Source: Streptococcus suis S735
GTDB lineage: Bacteria; Bacillota; Bacilli; Lactobacillales; Streptococcaceae
Length of the DNA: 64,000 bases
Assembly (NCBI RefSeq): GCF_000294495.1
Contig: NC_018526.1
Span: forward strand, 806,001-870,000
Direction of reading: 5' to 3'
Under the pieces are notes generated by a model. That model worked only from the letters and a program-made list of their open reading frames with translations. It made no database searches and was not told where the DNA came from. A program made the translations under genes and the position numbers. Below, one piece after another: positions 9,501 through 18,956 of this stretch. Position 1 is the stretch's first letter. Each line of letters starts with the position of its first letter.

Positions 9501-9530
9501 TATAACAAAATATATTTATATTTTGTTATA
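9501..9530. promoter_or_regulatory. 30-bp perfect palindrome overlapping a -10 box
   Basis: Two 14-bp arms (left TATAACAAAATATA) flank a 2-bp centre without a mismatch. The right arm contains most of an extended -10 (TGT then TATAAT, 9527-9532) for the surface-protein gene at 9565. It is a candidate operator. No regulator for it is evident in the window. Confidence 0.65.
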
Positions 9531-9564
9531 ATAATATCGCGACAAACAATAAGGAGAATGATTT

Positions 9565-10872
9565 ATGTTTAAGAAAAAAGCAACTCAGATAGTTAGCGAA
9601 ACGTCAATTAAAAAATCTAGAAAATTTCTTAATCGGAAAACAGCAGGAATAACTGGTGGCGTCCTACTTACAACATTTATCGGTTCACAATTAATGACTG
9701 CTGAACTTCCAAAAAAAGATGACCTTTATGGACAACAGTATGTAACAGTCGTAAAACATCTTCAGGAAGCAGGTTTAAAAAATATTCAGGGGGTGGAAAT
9801 CACTGATTTAGAATTTGGAAAAATAGGTGAAAGCAATCTTGTCGAACTCGTCTCTGTTGACGGAGAAGATTGGAAGGAAGGACGTACTTTAAAAAACATC
9901 CCAATTACAATCTCCTACCATGTTCCCAAAAAAGATGCCGTTGAATTCAACCTACCAGCTTCTAAAAATTTAGCAGATGTCGAGAAAGAGCTGAAAGATT
10001 CAGGTTTTATGCAAATCGAACTAACTCCTGTTCTGCTAGTAGAAGAAGGCAATGCGGACAAAAAAGATAAAATTGATCGCCTTCAAATCGGAAATCACAC
10101 CTATCAATCCAATCATTTTTACTCTACTAGTCTCCCTGTTACATTAACCTATTTTGACGTTAGCAAAGATAACATCAAACTACCAGAAAATCTAGCAGAG
10201 GCTAAAACAAAACCAGAGCTCGAAAAACAACTAAAAACAGCAGGATTTACAGACATCAAGTGGACTGCTGTTGCAGACAAGGATAAAGCAAAGCACGAAA
10301 AAATTCAAAAAATTAATCTAGGTGGTGCAGAGATTCAATTGCCCACCAAACAGGAGATTATCAGCAAAAAATCAACCCCCATTGTAATTACCTACTACGA
10401 TTTCTCTAGCTTCGCTGAACTGCCATCATCCATTTCAACGAAAACAGCTGCAGATACTAAAAAATTGTTTACCGACGGTGGTTTTTCTCAAGTATCTGAA
10501 GTAGCAACAGAGACCAATGAAATTGCTAAAAACGGACAAATCATTGCGGTCGAGATTGATGGAAAATCTTTTAACGAGATGAACGATAAGGTCATCAAAA
10601 AAGATAGCAAAGTCATTGTCAAATATTGGAATGCTGAAAAAGCTATTGCTGAGAAAGCACGTAAAGAGGAGGAAGAACGTCTCGCCGCCGAAGCGCAAAA
10701 AGTAGCAGAAGCACAAAGCCAAGTTCAGCAATTTACTGCTACACCATCTCAAAACACATATTATCCAAATTGTAAGGCAGTTAGACAAGCAGGAGCTGCA
10801 CCAATCTATCATGGAGAACCAGGTTACGGTAGTCATTTAGACCGTGATGGAGATGGAGTTGGGTGTGAGTAA
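9565..10872 (+). CDS. Membrane-anchored repeat protein with C-terminal Excalibur domain
   Basis: The 435-residue protein has a basic N-terminus and a hydrophobic segment near residues 27-46, fitting a signal anchor or signal peptide. Four divergent repeats of about 70 residues follow, near 50-115, 130-210, 213-300 and 308-375. Each has a helix ending like LxxAGFxxI and then strands ending ITYYD or ITISYH, reminiscent of PASTA-type folds. An Ala/Glu-rich helix leads to an Excalibur domain (about 398-435) with YYPNCKAVRQAG and the calcium-binding HLDRDGDGVGCE. It is probably extracytoplasmic and may act at the cell wall. AAGGAG precedes the ATG. The function is unknown. Confidence 0.75.
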   Translation: MFKKKATQIVSETSIKKSRKFLNRKTAGITGGVLLTTFIGSQLMTAELPKKDDLYGQQYVTVVKHLQEAGLKNIQGVEITDLEFGKIGESNLVELVSVDGEDWKEGRTLKNIPITISYHVPKKDAVEFNLPASKNLADVEKELKDSGFMQIELTPVLLVEEGNADKKDKIDRLQIGNHTYQSNHFYSTSLPVTLTYFDVSKDNIKLPENLAEAKTKPELEKQLKTAGFTDIKWTAVADKDKAKHEKIQKINLGGAEIQLPTKQEIISKKSTPIVITYYDFSSFAELPSSISTKTAADTKKLFTDGGFSQVSEVATETNEIAKNGQIIAVEIDGKSFNEMNDKVIKKDSKVIVKYWNAEKAIAEKARKEEEERLAAEAQKVAEAQSQVQQFTATPSQNTYYPNCKAVRQAGAAPIYHGEPGYGSHLDRDGDGVGCE

Positions 10873-10881
10873 GAAAAAACA

Positions 10882-10910
10882 TTGACAACGTTTACATTGC
10901 GTGCTATACT
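10882..10910 (+). promoter_or_regulatory. Consensus promoter for the small membrane gene at 10934
   Basis: TTGACA (10882-10887) and TATACT (10905-10910) are separated by 17 bases, immediately after the Excalibur gene. Confidence 0.8.
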
Positions 10911-10933
10911 ACTCTTATAAGGAGGGATTGCTC

Positions 10934-11158
10934 ATGACCTATAAATACCGTATGATTTTATCGTTCCTACTCACTGGATTATTTTTGTATCTAGTAGTAA
11001 CTGTTTTTAACAAAAGTGTATGGGAAGGCCCATTGTTTCTTGCATTTTCTTTTTACAGCCTGATATATGGTTGTGTTATGCTCTACAAGTGGAAACCAAC
11101 GGCAGCTAAAATCATTTTCCGATGTATTGGAGAATTTCTCTCTTTACCATGGTCTTAA
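10934..11158 (+). CDS. Small membrane protein, unknown function
   Basis: This 74-residue protein has two membrane helices near residues 7-25 and 32-50, followed by a basic tail. The ATG at 10934 is preferred over the upstream in-frame ATG at 10901. It has GGAGGG seven bases before it, and the upstream ATG lies inside the promoter. The gene has its own near-consensus promoter and its own terminator, so it is a complete monocistronic unit. No family is recognised. Confidence 0.65.
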   Translation: MTYKYRMILSFLLTGLFLYLVVTVFNKSVWEGPLFLAFSFYSLIYGCVMLYKWKPTAAKIIFRCIGEFLSLPWS

Positions 11159-11163
11159 TATCA

Positions 11164-11189
11164 AACAAGCTCAAAACGGGCTTGTTTTT
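11164..11189 (+). terminator. Terminator before tdk
   Basis: ACAAGC and GCTTGT form a stem around TCAAAACGG, followed by a T run. Confidence 0.8.
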
Positions 11190-11256
11190 CTATTTCCTAA
11201 ATGGTCAATTTATGATAGAATGGAGGGAGTGAAAATTTAAGATTGGAAAGAGAAAA

Positions 11257-11838
11257 GTGGCTCAATTATATTATAAATATGGGACAATGAACTCAGGAAA
11301 AACCATTGAGATTTTGAAGGTTGCCCACAACTATGAAGAACAAGGAAAACCTGTTGTTATCATGACATCTGCACTTGATACTCGTGATGCCTTTGGTGTT
11401 GTATCCAGTCGTATAGGCATGAGAAGAGATGCAGTGGCGATTGACGATGATATGGATATCTTTGGTTTTATTGAAAAAATGGAACCGCGTCCTTACTGTG
11501 TTCTCATTGATGAAGCACAATTTCTTCGACGTCATCACGTCTACGCACTTGCTCGCGTAGTCGATGAATTAGATGTACCCGTTATGGCTTTCGGTCTTAA
11601 AAATGATTTCCGAAATGAACTATTTGAAGGTTCCCAACATTTGCTCTTATTGGCTGATAAATTAGATGAAATCAAAACAATCTGCCAATATTGTTCTAAA
11701 AAAGCGACAATGGTTTTGAGAACACAGGATGGAAAACCTACTTATGAAGGAGAACAAATCCAAATTGGTGGCAATGAAACCTACATTCCTGTCTGTCGCA
11801 AACATTATTTTTCACCAGAAATTAAAGATTTACCCTAA
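11257..11838 (+). CDS. tdk: Thymidine kinase
   Basis: Tdk salvages thymidine by ATP-dependent phosphorylation to dTMP. The 193-residue protein has the P-loop GTMNSGKT, the Walker B-like VLIDEAQFL, and a zinc site built from CQYCSKKA and a C-terminal CRKHY. The start is GTG, supported by GGAAAGAG before it and by the MAQLYYKYG family N-terminus. tdk precedes prfA as elsewhere in streptococci. Here a repeat array of about 350 bases separates them, so cotranscription with prfA is doubtful. Confidence 0.95.
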   Translation: MAQLYYKYGTMNSGKTIEILKVAHNYEEQGKPVVIMTSALDTRDAFGVVSSRIGMRRDAVAIDDDMDIFGFIEKMEPRPYCVLIDEAQFLRRHHVYALARVVDELDVPVMAFGLKNDFRNELFEGSQHLLLLADKLDEIKTICQYCSKKATMVLRTQDGKPTYEGEQIQIGGNETYIPVCRKHYFSPEIKDLP

Positions 11839-11942
11839 TTTTTGAAAATGAAATGAGAAGCAACTGTAAACTGAGCAACTATATAGAACTGAATTTGCCT
11901 ATGACTCTGTGCCAATTTTCATAACTTACATACTACGGCAAA

Positions 11943-12057
11943 GGAATTGAACACGCCCTACAAGCTGTGTCAAAAAGATAATTTCTCCAAGTGTTTGTAA
12001 CACTTGGTCAAAATTCCTATTTTGACTGTGCTTGCTTAACGGGCTTTGTATCTTAAT
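11943..12057 (+). repeat. Palindromic repeat element, copy 1
   Basis: About 115 bases recur 228 bases downstream with two mismatches. The unit starts GGAATTGAACACGCCCTACA. It contains a perfect hairpin (CCAAGTGTT, loop TGT, AACACTTGG) nested in a longer imperfect inverted repeat, with GTCAAAA against TTTTGAC and GCCC against GGGC. Between the two copies are further short versions of the unit start at 12058 and 12115, the latter diverged. Confidence 0.85.
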
Positions 12058-12170
12058 GGAATTGAACACGCCCTACAAGCTAACTAGAAGTGTGTGCGGT
12101 CAAATATTTAGAAAGGAATTGAATACGGGCTACGAACTGTGCCTGTTTCATGACCTACATATTACAGAAA

Positions 12171-12285
12171 GGAATTGAACACGCCCTACAAGCTGTGTCA
12201 AAAAGATAATTTCTCCGAGTGTTTGTAACACTTGGTCGAAATTCCTATTTTGACTGTGCTTGCTTAACGGGCTTTGTATCTTAAT
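12171..12285 (+). repeat. Palindromic repeat element, copy 2, abutting prfA
   Basis: This copy ends three bases before the prfA ATG and so supplies its whole 5' region. The hairpin has one G-T substitution (CCGAGTGTT) that still pairs in RNA. No Shine-Dalgarno sequence is present between it and prfA. TATCTT at 12277-12282 lies exactly six bases before the ATG. Confidence 0.85.
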
Positions 12286-12288
12286 CTT

Positions 12289-13368
12289 ATGAACATCTAC
12301 GATCAATTACAGGCGGTGGAAGACCGCTACGAGGAACTTGGTGAATTGTTGTCTGACCCTGATGTAGTCAGCGATACCAAGCGTTTTATGGAGTTGTCTA
12401 AGGAAGAAGCTACAACTCGTGATACAGTAACAGCCTACCGCGAATATAAGACTGTACTTCAAAACATTGTCGATGCAGAAGAGATGATTAAAGAATCTTC
12501 TGGTGATGCTGACTTGGAGGAAATGGCTAAGGAAGAACTCAAACAAGCTAAGGCTGATAAAGAAGCTTACGAAGAAAAGCTGAAAATCCTTCTTTTACCA
12601 AAAGACCCTAACGATGACAAAAACATCATCTTGGAAATCCGTGGTGCCGCAGGTGGTGATGAAGCTGCCCTCTTTGCTGGAGACCTTTTGACCATGTATC
12701 AAAAATATGCAGAAGGTCAAGGCTGGCGTTTTGAGGTTATGGAGGCTTCATATAACGGTGTCGGCGGTATCAAGGAAGTGGTTGCCATGGTCTCTGGTCA
12801 ATCCGTTTATTCAAAACTCAAGTATGAATCAGGAGCTCACCGTGTCCAACGTGTCCCTGTGACAGAAAGCCAAGGTCGTGTCCACACCTCGACAGCAACT
12901 GTCCTCATCATGCCAGAAGTTGAAGAAGTGGAATACGACATCGATCCAAAAGATCTTCGTGTCGATATTTACCACGCATCTGGTGCTGGTGGACAGAACG
13001 TCAATAAGGTTGCGACTGCCGTTCGTATCGTTCACTTGCCAACCAACATCAAGGTCGAAATGCAGGAAGAACGGACTCAGCAGAAAAACCGTGAAAAGGC
13101 CATGAAGATTATCCGTGCCCGTGTTGCGGATCACTTTGCACAGATTGCCCAAGATGAGCAGGATGCTGAGCGTAAATCAACTATCGGTACAGGTGACCGC
13201 TCAGAGCGCATCCGTACATACAACTTCCCACAAAACCGTGTGACAGACCACCGTATCGGCTTAACCTTGCAAAAGCTGGATACTATCTTGTCAGGTAAGA
13301 TGGACGAAGTCGTAGATGCCCTTGTTCTCTACGATCAAACGCAAAAACTAGAAGAGCTTAACAAATAA
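12289..13368 (+). CDS. prfA: Peptide chain release factor 1
   Basis: RF1 recognises UAA and UAG and triggers hydrolysis of peptidyl-tRNA on the ribosome. The 359-residue protein starts [17 protein letters not shown] and has the catalytic GGQ in GAGGQNVNK near residue 233, the glutamine that PrmC methylates. The ATG at 12289 gives the standard family N-terminus. An upstream in-frame TTG at 12274 is less likely. No ribosome binding site precedes the ATG, since a repeat element occupies that position. The stop overlaps the prmC start (TAATG). Confidence 0.96.
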   Translation: MNIYDQLQAVEDRYEELGELLSDPDVVSDTKRFMELSKEEATTRDTVTAYREYKTVLQNIVDAEEMIKESSGDADLEEMAKEELKQAKADKEAYEEKLKILLLPKDPNDDKNIILEIRGAAGGDEAALFAGDLLTMYQKYAEGQGWRFEVMEASYNGVGGIKEVVAMVSGQSVYSKLKYESGAHRVQRVPVTESQGRVHTSTATVLIMPEVEEVEYDIDPKDLRVDIYHASGAGGQNVNKVATAVRIVHLPTNIKVEMQEERTQQKNREKAMKIIRARVADHFAQIAQDEQDAERKSTIGTGDRSERIRTYNFPQNRVTDHRIGLTLQKLDTILSGKMDEVVDALVLYDQTQKLEELNK

Positions 13369-14201
13369 TGAATTACGCTCAATTATTTGCAGCATACGAA
13401 GAACAATTAGTCGCAATCGGTGAAGAGGCAGAATCCCTGTCCTTCACCTTTCGTGGCTTAAAGGGATTGAACTTTACGGAATTTCTCCTCCTGCTCCGTC
13501 AGGAAGTCACACCGACTGACAAAGAAGAGATTGATGCGATTTTTCAGCAACTTTCCCAACACCGACCTGCCCAGTACATTATCGGCAAAGCTGATTTTCA
13601 TGGCTTGGAGTTTGCGGTGGATGAGCGAGTCTTGATTCCAAGACCTGAAACGGAAGAATTAGTTGATTTGATTTTGCAGGAAAATAGCGGAGCAAGTTTG
13701 CGTATCTTAGACATCGGTACAGGAAGCGGTGCCATAGCTATTTCCCTTGCAAAAGCTAGACCTGATTGGGAAGTGGTAGCGGTTGACATTTCAAATGATG
13801 CCCTAGCAGTGGCTCAGGAAAATGCAAGAACCAACCAAGTCTCTGTTCACTTTCTAGAATCGGATGTCTTGCAAGCTGTGACAGGGAAATTTGACATCAT
13901 TGTTTCTAATCCGCCCTATATCTCACCAGATGACACAGATGAAGTTGGACTCAATGTATTGACTTCTGAGCCTCATCTTGCCTTATTTGCGGAAGAAGAT
14001 GGCATGGCTATCTATAGACAAATTGCGGAGCAAGCAGGGGCATTTTTGAAGGAAAATGGAAAACTCTACTTTGAAATTGGCTACAAGCAAGGGCAAGACC
14101 TAACCGACTTACTCGCTCTGCATTTCCCCCAAAAGCAAATTCGAGTCCTCAAAGACCAATTTGGACAGGATAGAAAGGTCGTAGCGGATGACAATGGATA
14201 A
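13368..14201 (+). CDS. prmC: Release factor glutamine methyltransferase
   Basis: PrmC methylates the GGQ glutamine of release factors using S-adenosylmethionine. The 277-residue protein has an N-terminal helical domain, the SAM motif DIGTGSGAIAIS and the substrate-binding NPPY in IVSNPPYIS. It overlaps prfA by one base, which fits translational coupling of the modifier with its substrate. The gene for the next operon member starts inside its last codons. Confidence 0.95.
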   Translation: MNYAQLFAAYEEQLVAIGEEAESLSFTFRGLKGLNFTEFLLLLRQEVTPTDKEEIDAIFQQLSQHRPAQYIIGKADFHGLEFAVDERVLIPRPETEELVDLILQENSGASLRILDIGTGSGAIAISLAKARPDWEVVAVDISNDALAVAQENARTNQVSVHFLESDVLQAVTGKFDIIVSNPPYISPDDTDEVGLNVLTSEPHLALFAEEDGMAIYRQIAEQAGAFLKENGKLYFEIGYKQGQDLTDLLALHFPQKQIRVLKDQFGQDRKVVADDNG

Positions 14202-14796
14202 ACTCCGAACAATTCTTGAAAATGGTGGTGCTGTTATCCTTCCAACTGAAACAGTCTATGGGCTTTTTGCCCAAGCCTTGAATGAAGATGCAGTCAATCG
14301 TGTCTATCAGTTGAAACAGCGTCCGCGGGACAAGGCAATGAACTTAAATGTCTCAAATCTGAACGATATTTATTTTTTCAGTCAAAATACACCCTTTTTT
14401 CTGGAGAAACTGTATAATAGATTTATGCCAGGACCGCTAACGATTATCCTGAAAGCAAACGACAACGTTCCTTTTTGGGTTAATTCTGGACTGGATACTG
14501 TTGGTTTTCGTCTTCCTAATCACGAACAAACCTTACGTTTGATTTCAGAGACTGGCCCACTTATTGGACCGTCCGCCAATATTTCAGGAAACGAAAGTGG
14601 CAAGAAGTTTTCGGACATCCAGGCACAATTTTCAGTTGATTTGCCTGGCATTGAGGATGACCAAGCTCTAACAGGCATTGATTCAACGATTTTGGACCTT
14701 TCTGGACAGAAAGCGCGGATTTTGCGCCAAGGTGCTATCAGCCGCGAAGAGATTCAGAAAGCCATTCCCGAAATAGAATTTGAGGTAGTTTTATGA
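14188..14796 (+). CDS. tsaC: Threonylcarbamoyl-AMP synthase (Sua5/YciO/YrdC family)
   Basis: This enzyme makes threonylcarbamoyl-AMP from threonine, bicarbonate and ATP for the t6A modification of ANN-decoding tRNAs. The 202-residue YrdC-type protein shows ILPTETVYGL near the N-terminus, KQRPRDKAM, and GPLIGPSANISG, all typical. It lacks the extra Sua5 C-terminal domain, so it is a TsaC-length enzyme. It overlaps prmC by 14 bases and the following acetyltransferase by four. ATG 14194 is an alternative start. Confidence 0.9.
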   Translation: MTMDKLRTILENGGAVILPTETVYGLFAQALNEDAVNRVYQLKQRPRDKAMNLNVSNLNDIYFFSQNTPFFLEKLYNRFMPGPLTIILKANDNVPFWVNSGLDTVGFRLPNHEQTLRLISETGPLIGPSANISGNESGKKFSDIQAQFSVDLPGIEDDQALTGIDSTILDLSGQKARILRQGAISREEIQKAIPEIEFEVVL

Positions 14797-15224
14797 TTCG
14801 TCCCATTGAGAAAAGTGACTTGATAGTCATCCGAGAAATCAATGCTCAATCCTTAGGGTATGATTGTTCATTGGAACAAACTGAGCGACAGTTTTTTAGA
14901 TGCACGAGCACATTGGGGCATATCTTGTTGGTCTATATAGATGACATAAGTGGCGCAGTGCAAGGTTACATTCACGCACAAGTCTATGAAAGTCTCTATT
15001 CGGATACAGGCCTCAATATTCTCGGACTAGCTGTTTTGCCTGGTCATCAAGGACAAGGGATTGGAGCAAGCCTGCTGAAAGCCGTTGAGCAAATTGCACA
15101 GAAAGAGGGCTACCATTTTATTCGCCTCAATTCTGCTGAAAGTCGTCTCCAAGCCCATCTTTTCTACGAAAAGAATGGCTATCACTCCGATAAAATGCAG
15201 AAGCGTTTTATCAAGCACATTTAG
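14793..15224 (+). CDS. GNAT-family N-acetyltransferase
   Basis: This 143-residue protein is a single GNAT domain. It has the acetyl-CoA binding motif [16 protein letters not shown], and the C-terminal [10 protein letters not shown]. The acceptor substrate cannot be inferred from sequence. It overlaps the preceding tsaC gene (ATGA overlap), which suggests translational coupling. It lies between a tRNA-modification gene and glyA, in an order common in streptococci. Confidence 0.85.
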   Translation: MIRPIEKSDLIVIREINAQSLGYDCSLEQTERQFFRCTSTLGHILLVYIDDISGAVQGYIHAQVYESLYSDTGLNILGLAVLPGHQGQGIGASLLKAVEQIAQKEGYHFIRLNSAESRLQAHLFYEKNGYHSDKMQKRFIKHI

Positions 15225-15247
15225 CCCAATACAAAGGAGTACCGTAT

Positions 15248-16507
15248 ATGATTTTTGACAAAGTTAACTACAAAGAATTTGATAAAGAAGTTTGGGAAGC
15301 TATCCAAGCTGAAGAAAAACGCCAACAAAATAATATCGAATTGATTGCGTCTGAAAACGTTGTTTCTAAAGCTGTTATGGCAGCTCAAGGTTCTATTTTG
15401 ACCAATAAATACGCAGAAGGTTACCCAGGTCGTCGTTACTATGGCGGTACGGAATGCGTTGACGTAGTTGAAAGTTTAGCTATTGAACGTGCTAAAGAAA
15501 TATTCGGTGCAAAATTTGCTAACGTTCAGCCGCACTCAGGAAGCCAGGCCAATTGTGCTGCCTACATGGCCTTGATTGAGCCAGGAGACACTGTTATGGG
15601 GATGGACTTAGCTGCAGGTGGTCACTTGACTCACGGTGCATCAGTTAGCTTCTCAGGACAAACTTACAACTTTGTAGCTTACAATGTTGACGAAGAAACT
15701 GGCTTGCTTGATTACGATGCAATTTTAAAACAAGCAAAAGAAGTACAGCCAAAATTGATTGTAGCAGGTGCTTCAGCCTATGCCCGTACAATTGACTTTG
15801 CTAAATTCCGCGAAATTGCAGATGCAGTGGGGGCCAAACTGATGGTGGATATGGCTCATATTGCTGGTCTTGTAGCAGCAGGTCTTCATCCGAACCCAGT
15901 GCCACATGCCCATATTACAACAACTACGACTCATAAAACTCTTCGTGGGCCACGTGGTGGTTTAATTTTGACCAATGATGAAGAGCTCATCAAGAAAATC
16001 AACTCAGCCATCTTCCCAGGCATCCAAGGTGGTCCATTAGAGCATGTCATTGCTGCAAAAGCCGTATCTTTCAAAGAAGTTTTGGACCCAGCTTTCAAAG
16101 ACTATGCTCAGAAAGTGATTGAGAACAGCAAGGCCATGGCCGAAGTCTTCCTTGCAAACCCTAACTTTAAAGTCATCACAGGAGGAACAGACAACCATCT
16201 CTTCCTCGTTGACGTGACCAAAGTTGTTGAAAATGGTAAAGTTGCTCAGCATCTCTTGGATGAAGTAAATATTACTCTCAATAAAAACTCAATTCCTTAC
16301 GAAAAACTCTCACCATTCAAAACAAGCGGTATCCGTATTGGCTCTGCGGCCATTACTGCTCGTGGTTTTGGAGTAGAGGAAGCTCGCAAGGTTGCACAAC
16401 TAACTATCAAAGCACTTGAAAATGCAGAAAATGAAAAAGCTCTTGAGGAAGTCCGTCAAGAAGTGCGTGCTTTGACAGATCAATTCCCACTTTACGAAGG
16501 TTTATAA
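15248..16507 (+). CDS. glyA: Serine hydroxymethyltransferase
   Basis: GlyA interconverts serine and glycine while charging tetrahydrofolate with a one-carbon unit, feeding thymidylate and purine synthesis. It uses pyridoxal phosphate, bound by the lysine in [15 protein letters not shown] near residue 229. The 419-residue length is normal. AAAGGAG precedes the ATG. The stop overlaps the start of the next gene by one base. Confidence 0.97.
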   Translation: MIFDKVNYKEFDKEVWEAIQAEEKRQQNNIELIASENVVSKAVMAAQGSILTNKYAEGYPGRRYYGGTECVDVVESLAIERAKEIFGAKFANVQPHSGSQANCAAYMALIEPGDTVMGMDLAAGGHLTHGASVSFSGQTYNFVAYNVDEETGLLDYDAILKQAKEVQPKLIVAGASAYARTIDFAKFREIADAVGAKLMVDMAHIAGLVAAGLHPNPVPHAHITTTTTHKTLRGPRGGLILTNDEELIKKINSAIFPGIQGGPLEHVIAAKAVSFKEVLDPAFKDYAQKVIENSKAMAEVFLANPNFKVITGGTDNHLFLVDVTKVVENGKVAQHLLDEVNITLNKNSIPYEKLSPFKTSGIRIGSAAITARGFGVEEARKVAQLTIKALENAENEKALEEVRQEVRALTDQFPLYEGL

Positions 16508-17481
16508 TGGATATATTTGTAAAAAAAGCCATCATACATCAATTTAGTCCTGATGATACAGAGCTGGTCCTTTCCGACCAGCTTTTGACTGTTAGCCCAA
16601 AAATAGAAGAATATTTGCGTAAAAAGATTGAACGTGTCTTTTCTGATGAAGCAAAAACAGGACAATTTAACCCCGACAATCCTTTTCTTGACTATTTAGA
16701 TGGCGACCTACTGACCAACTCTGTCAAGATTGCTAATCTATGGAAAGAAGAATTTTCAATTTCTGAGAATTTAAAAACCAATGACCTCATTTTCATAGAG
16801 TTTGAACGAAATGGTGTTGAACATTTTGCCTTTTTGAGAATCTCACTGCGTGAAAATCTCGCCCACGTTGGTCTGGAAAGCGGAAGTCCTTTAAAAATCA
16901 CCCAGAATAATTTACCTGGAGCAGGTTCAGCACCTGATGAAGCCTTGATTGTCAATCTTCAAACGCGGAAGTATCATTTGATTGAGAAAAGAATCAAACA
17001 CAATGGAGCCTTCCTCAATTATTTCTCAGATAATCTTCTGCAAGTTACACCAGCTATTTCTGCAAAAAAATCAATCAAAGCAGTAGAGCAAACTGCACAG
17101 AAGATTGCTGACAATTTCCATCAAGGCGATTTTCAATTTCAATCGAAAGTCAAGTCAGCTATTTTCAACAATTTGGAAGAAGATAATGAGCTTTCACCTG
17201 AAAAATTGGCTGATCAGTTATTCGATAACAACCTGACCGCTCGTTTAAATTTCGTCGATCAACTGAAAGAGGTCATACCTGATAAGATTTCCTTCGATGA
17301 AATTGATAGTAGCCGTCAACTTAAGAAATTTGAAAATCAGAAGCTATCTTTATCAAACGGAATTGAGTTGATTGTGCCAAATGCAATCTATGAGGATGCA
17401 GAATCGGTTGAGTTTATTCAAAATGACAACGGGACCTATTCTATTCTTATCAAAAATATTGAAGACATAAAGAGCAAGTAA
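16507..17481 (+). CDS. 37-kD nucleoid-associated protein family (NdpA/YejK-like)
   Basis: This 324-residue protein resembles the NdpA/YejK nucleoid-associated family. I rely on the N-terminal VKKAIIHQFSPDD pattern, the overall length and its known streptococcal position after glyA. Family members bind the nucleoid, but their role in Firmicutes is not established. It overlaps glyA at TAATG and directly abuts pvaA, so all three are probably translated from one transcript. Confidence 0.75.
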   Translation: MDIFVKKAIIHQFSPDDTELVLSDQLLTVSPKIEEYLRKKIERVFSDEAKTGQFNPDNPFLDYLDGDLLTNSVKIANLWKEEFSISENLKTNDLIFIEFERNGVEHFAFLRISLRENLAHVGLESGSPLKITQNNLPGAGSAPDEALIVNLQTRKYHLIEKRIKHNGAFLNYFSDNLLQVTPAISAKKSIKAVEQTAQKIADNFHQGDFQFQSKVKSAIFNNLEEDNELSPEKLADQLFDNNLTARLNFVDQLKEVIPDKISFDEIDSSRQLKKFENQKLSLSNGIELIVPNAIYEDAESVEFIQNDNGTYSILIKNIEDIKSK

Positions 17482-18081
17482 ATGAAAAAACTGATACGTA
17501 CGCTGATACTTCTTTTGCTGATTTTTCTCGGTTACAAATTCTATCAAACCTACAATGCAGTCAAGCAAGTGATGACCTATCAAACTATGGTACAAGAAGT
17601 ATTGGCTGAAAACGACACACCAGCTAATGAAGAACTAGTCCTAGCAATGATTTACACAGAAACCAAGGGACAAGAAGCAGATGTCATGCAATCGAGTGAG
17701 TCCGCTACTGGCTATGCTAACACTATCACGGATAGTAGAGAGAGTATCAGGCAAGGAATTATCTACCTGACAGAAAACCTACGGTTGGCTGAGGAAAAAG
17801 GAGTAGAGGTTTGGACAGCAGTTCAGGCATATAATTTCGGTCCAGCCTATATTGACTATATTGCTGAACATGGTGGAGAACATACACTCTCTTTAGCTAA
17901 AGAATACTCCAGAACAGTAGTAGCACCAAGCTTAGGGAATACTACAGAAGAAACATATACCTATTTTCATCCCTTGGCTTTGCTAAATGGTGGGAAGTTA
18001 TATGTAAATGGTGGAAATATCTACTATGCTAGACAGGTTCGTTTTAATATGCACCTGATGCGCCTCATTAATTTATTTTAA
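17482..18081 (+). CDS. pvaA: Lysozyme-like cell-wall protein (PvaA-like)
   Basis: This 199-residue protein has an N-terminal hydrophobic segment (residues about 4-22) and then a lysozyme-like domain. The catalytic-type glutamate is in [10 protein letters not shown], followed by [13 protein letters not shown] and the [12 protein letters not shown] motif. Such proteins are transglycosylase or lysozyme-like enzymes acting on peptidoglycan outside the cell. The pneumococcal counterpart in the same position is PvaA. It directly abuts the preceding gene and a terminator follows. Confidence 0.85.
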   Translation: MKKLIRTLILLLLIFLGYKFYQTYNAVKQVMTYQTMVQEVLAENDTPANEELVLAMIYTETKGQEADVMQSSESATGYANTITDSRESIRQGIIYLTENLRLAEEKGVEVWTAVQAYNFGPAYIDYIAEHGGEHTLSLAKEYSRTVVAPSLGNTTEETYTYFHPLALLNGGKLYVNGGNIYYARQVRFNMHLMRLINLF

Positions 18082-18089
18082 TACCTATC

Positions 18090-18117
18090 AAACTCATCGG
18101 AAATCTGATGAGTTTTT
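18090..18117 (+). terminator. Terminator of the prfA-pvaA gene group
   Basis: AAACTCATC and GATGAGTTT form a 9-bp stem around GGAAATCT, followed by a short T run. Confidence 0.85.
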
Positions 18118-18181
18118 AACTACAGCATTTTTACAAACTAGGTAAAATTGTAGTATAATAAAGAGAATAGGAGACAGAGTG

Positions 18182-18940
18182 ATGAAACGAAATGTATTGA
18201 TTACAGGTGCAAGTAGTGGTATTGGCAAAGCAATCGCTTATGTGTTTGCTGCTAATGGTGATAATATCATCATTACAGGACGAAGATTGGACAAACTAGA
18301 AGAAATTAAGCAAGATATTGAAAAGCAATACCATGTTCAGGTGTCAGTTCATTCATTTGATGTTACGAATATGGAACAAACGATTGTAAATTGTCAAAAA
18401 ATTTTAGAAGAAGTTGGTCAAATTCATATTTTGGTAAACAATGCTGGCCTGGCATTGGGATTGGACAAATTCCAAGACTATGATTTGACTGACATGATGA
18501 CAATGATTGATACCAATATTAAAGGATTACTAACTGTGACACGTCAGTTATTGCCACAAATGGTTGAAAATAATGAGGGTCATATTATCAATATTGGATC
18601 AACGGCCGGTATTTACGCCTATGCAGGAGCTGCTGTCTATGCTGCAACCAAATCAGCTGTCAAAGTGCTTTCAGACGGGATCCGTATTGACACGATTGAT
18701 AAAAATATCAAGGTAACTACGTTACAACCCGGTATCGTTGAGACTGATTTTAGCCAAGTCCGTTTTCATGGAGATAAAGAGAGAGCAGCGACAGTCTATC
18801 AAGGAATTGATGCTCTTCAAGCAAATGATATTGCCAGCTGTACTCTATTTGTTGCAAATCAACCTGCACATGTGCAGATTTCTGATATGACCATTATGGC
18901 AACCAAACAGGCAACTGGCTTTACTATTCATAGAGATTAG
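18182..18940 (+). CDS. Short-chain dehydrogenase/reductase
   Basis: This is an NAD(P)-dependent oxidoreductase of the classical SDR type, about 252 residues. It has the cofactor motif TGASSGIGKA, NNAGLAL, the catalytic serine in NIGSTAGIY, and YAATK with the active Tyr and Lys. The arginines in TGRRLDK after the second strand favour NADP. It most resembles YdfG-like enzymes acting on hydroxy acids, but the substrate is unknown. The ATG at 18182 is chosen over the GTG at 18179 because AGGAG lies at better spacing. Confidence 0.85.
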   Translation: MKRNVLITGASSGIGKAIAYVFAANGDNIIITGRRLDKLEEIKQDIEKQYHVQVSVHSFDVTNMEQTIVNCQKILEEVGQIHILVNNAGLALGLDKFQDYDLTDMMTMIDTNIKGLLTVTRQLLPQMVENNEGHIINIGSTAGIYAYAGAAVYAATKSAVKVLSDGIRIDTIDKNIKVTTLQPGIVETDFSQVRFHGDKERAATVYQGIDALQANDIASCTLFVANQPAHVQISDMTIMATKQATGFTIHRD

Positions 18941-18956
18941 AGGGGAGATAGCTAGA

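Noticed and set aside
11943-12285. Regularly spaced repeats that might be a CRISPR array
   Set aside because: There are only two long copies of ~115 bp plus partial copies, spacing is unequal, and no cas genes are present. The unit is a palindromic dispersed repeat.
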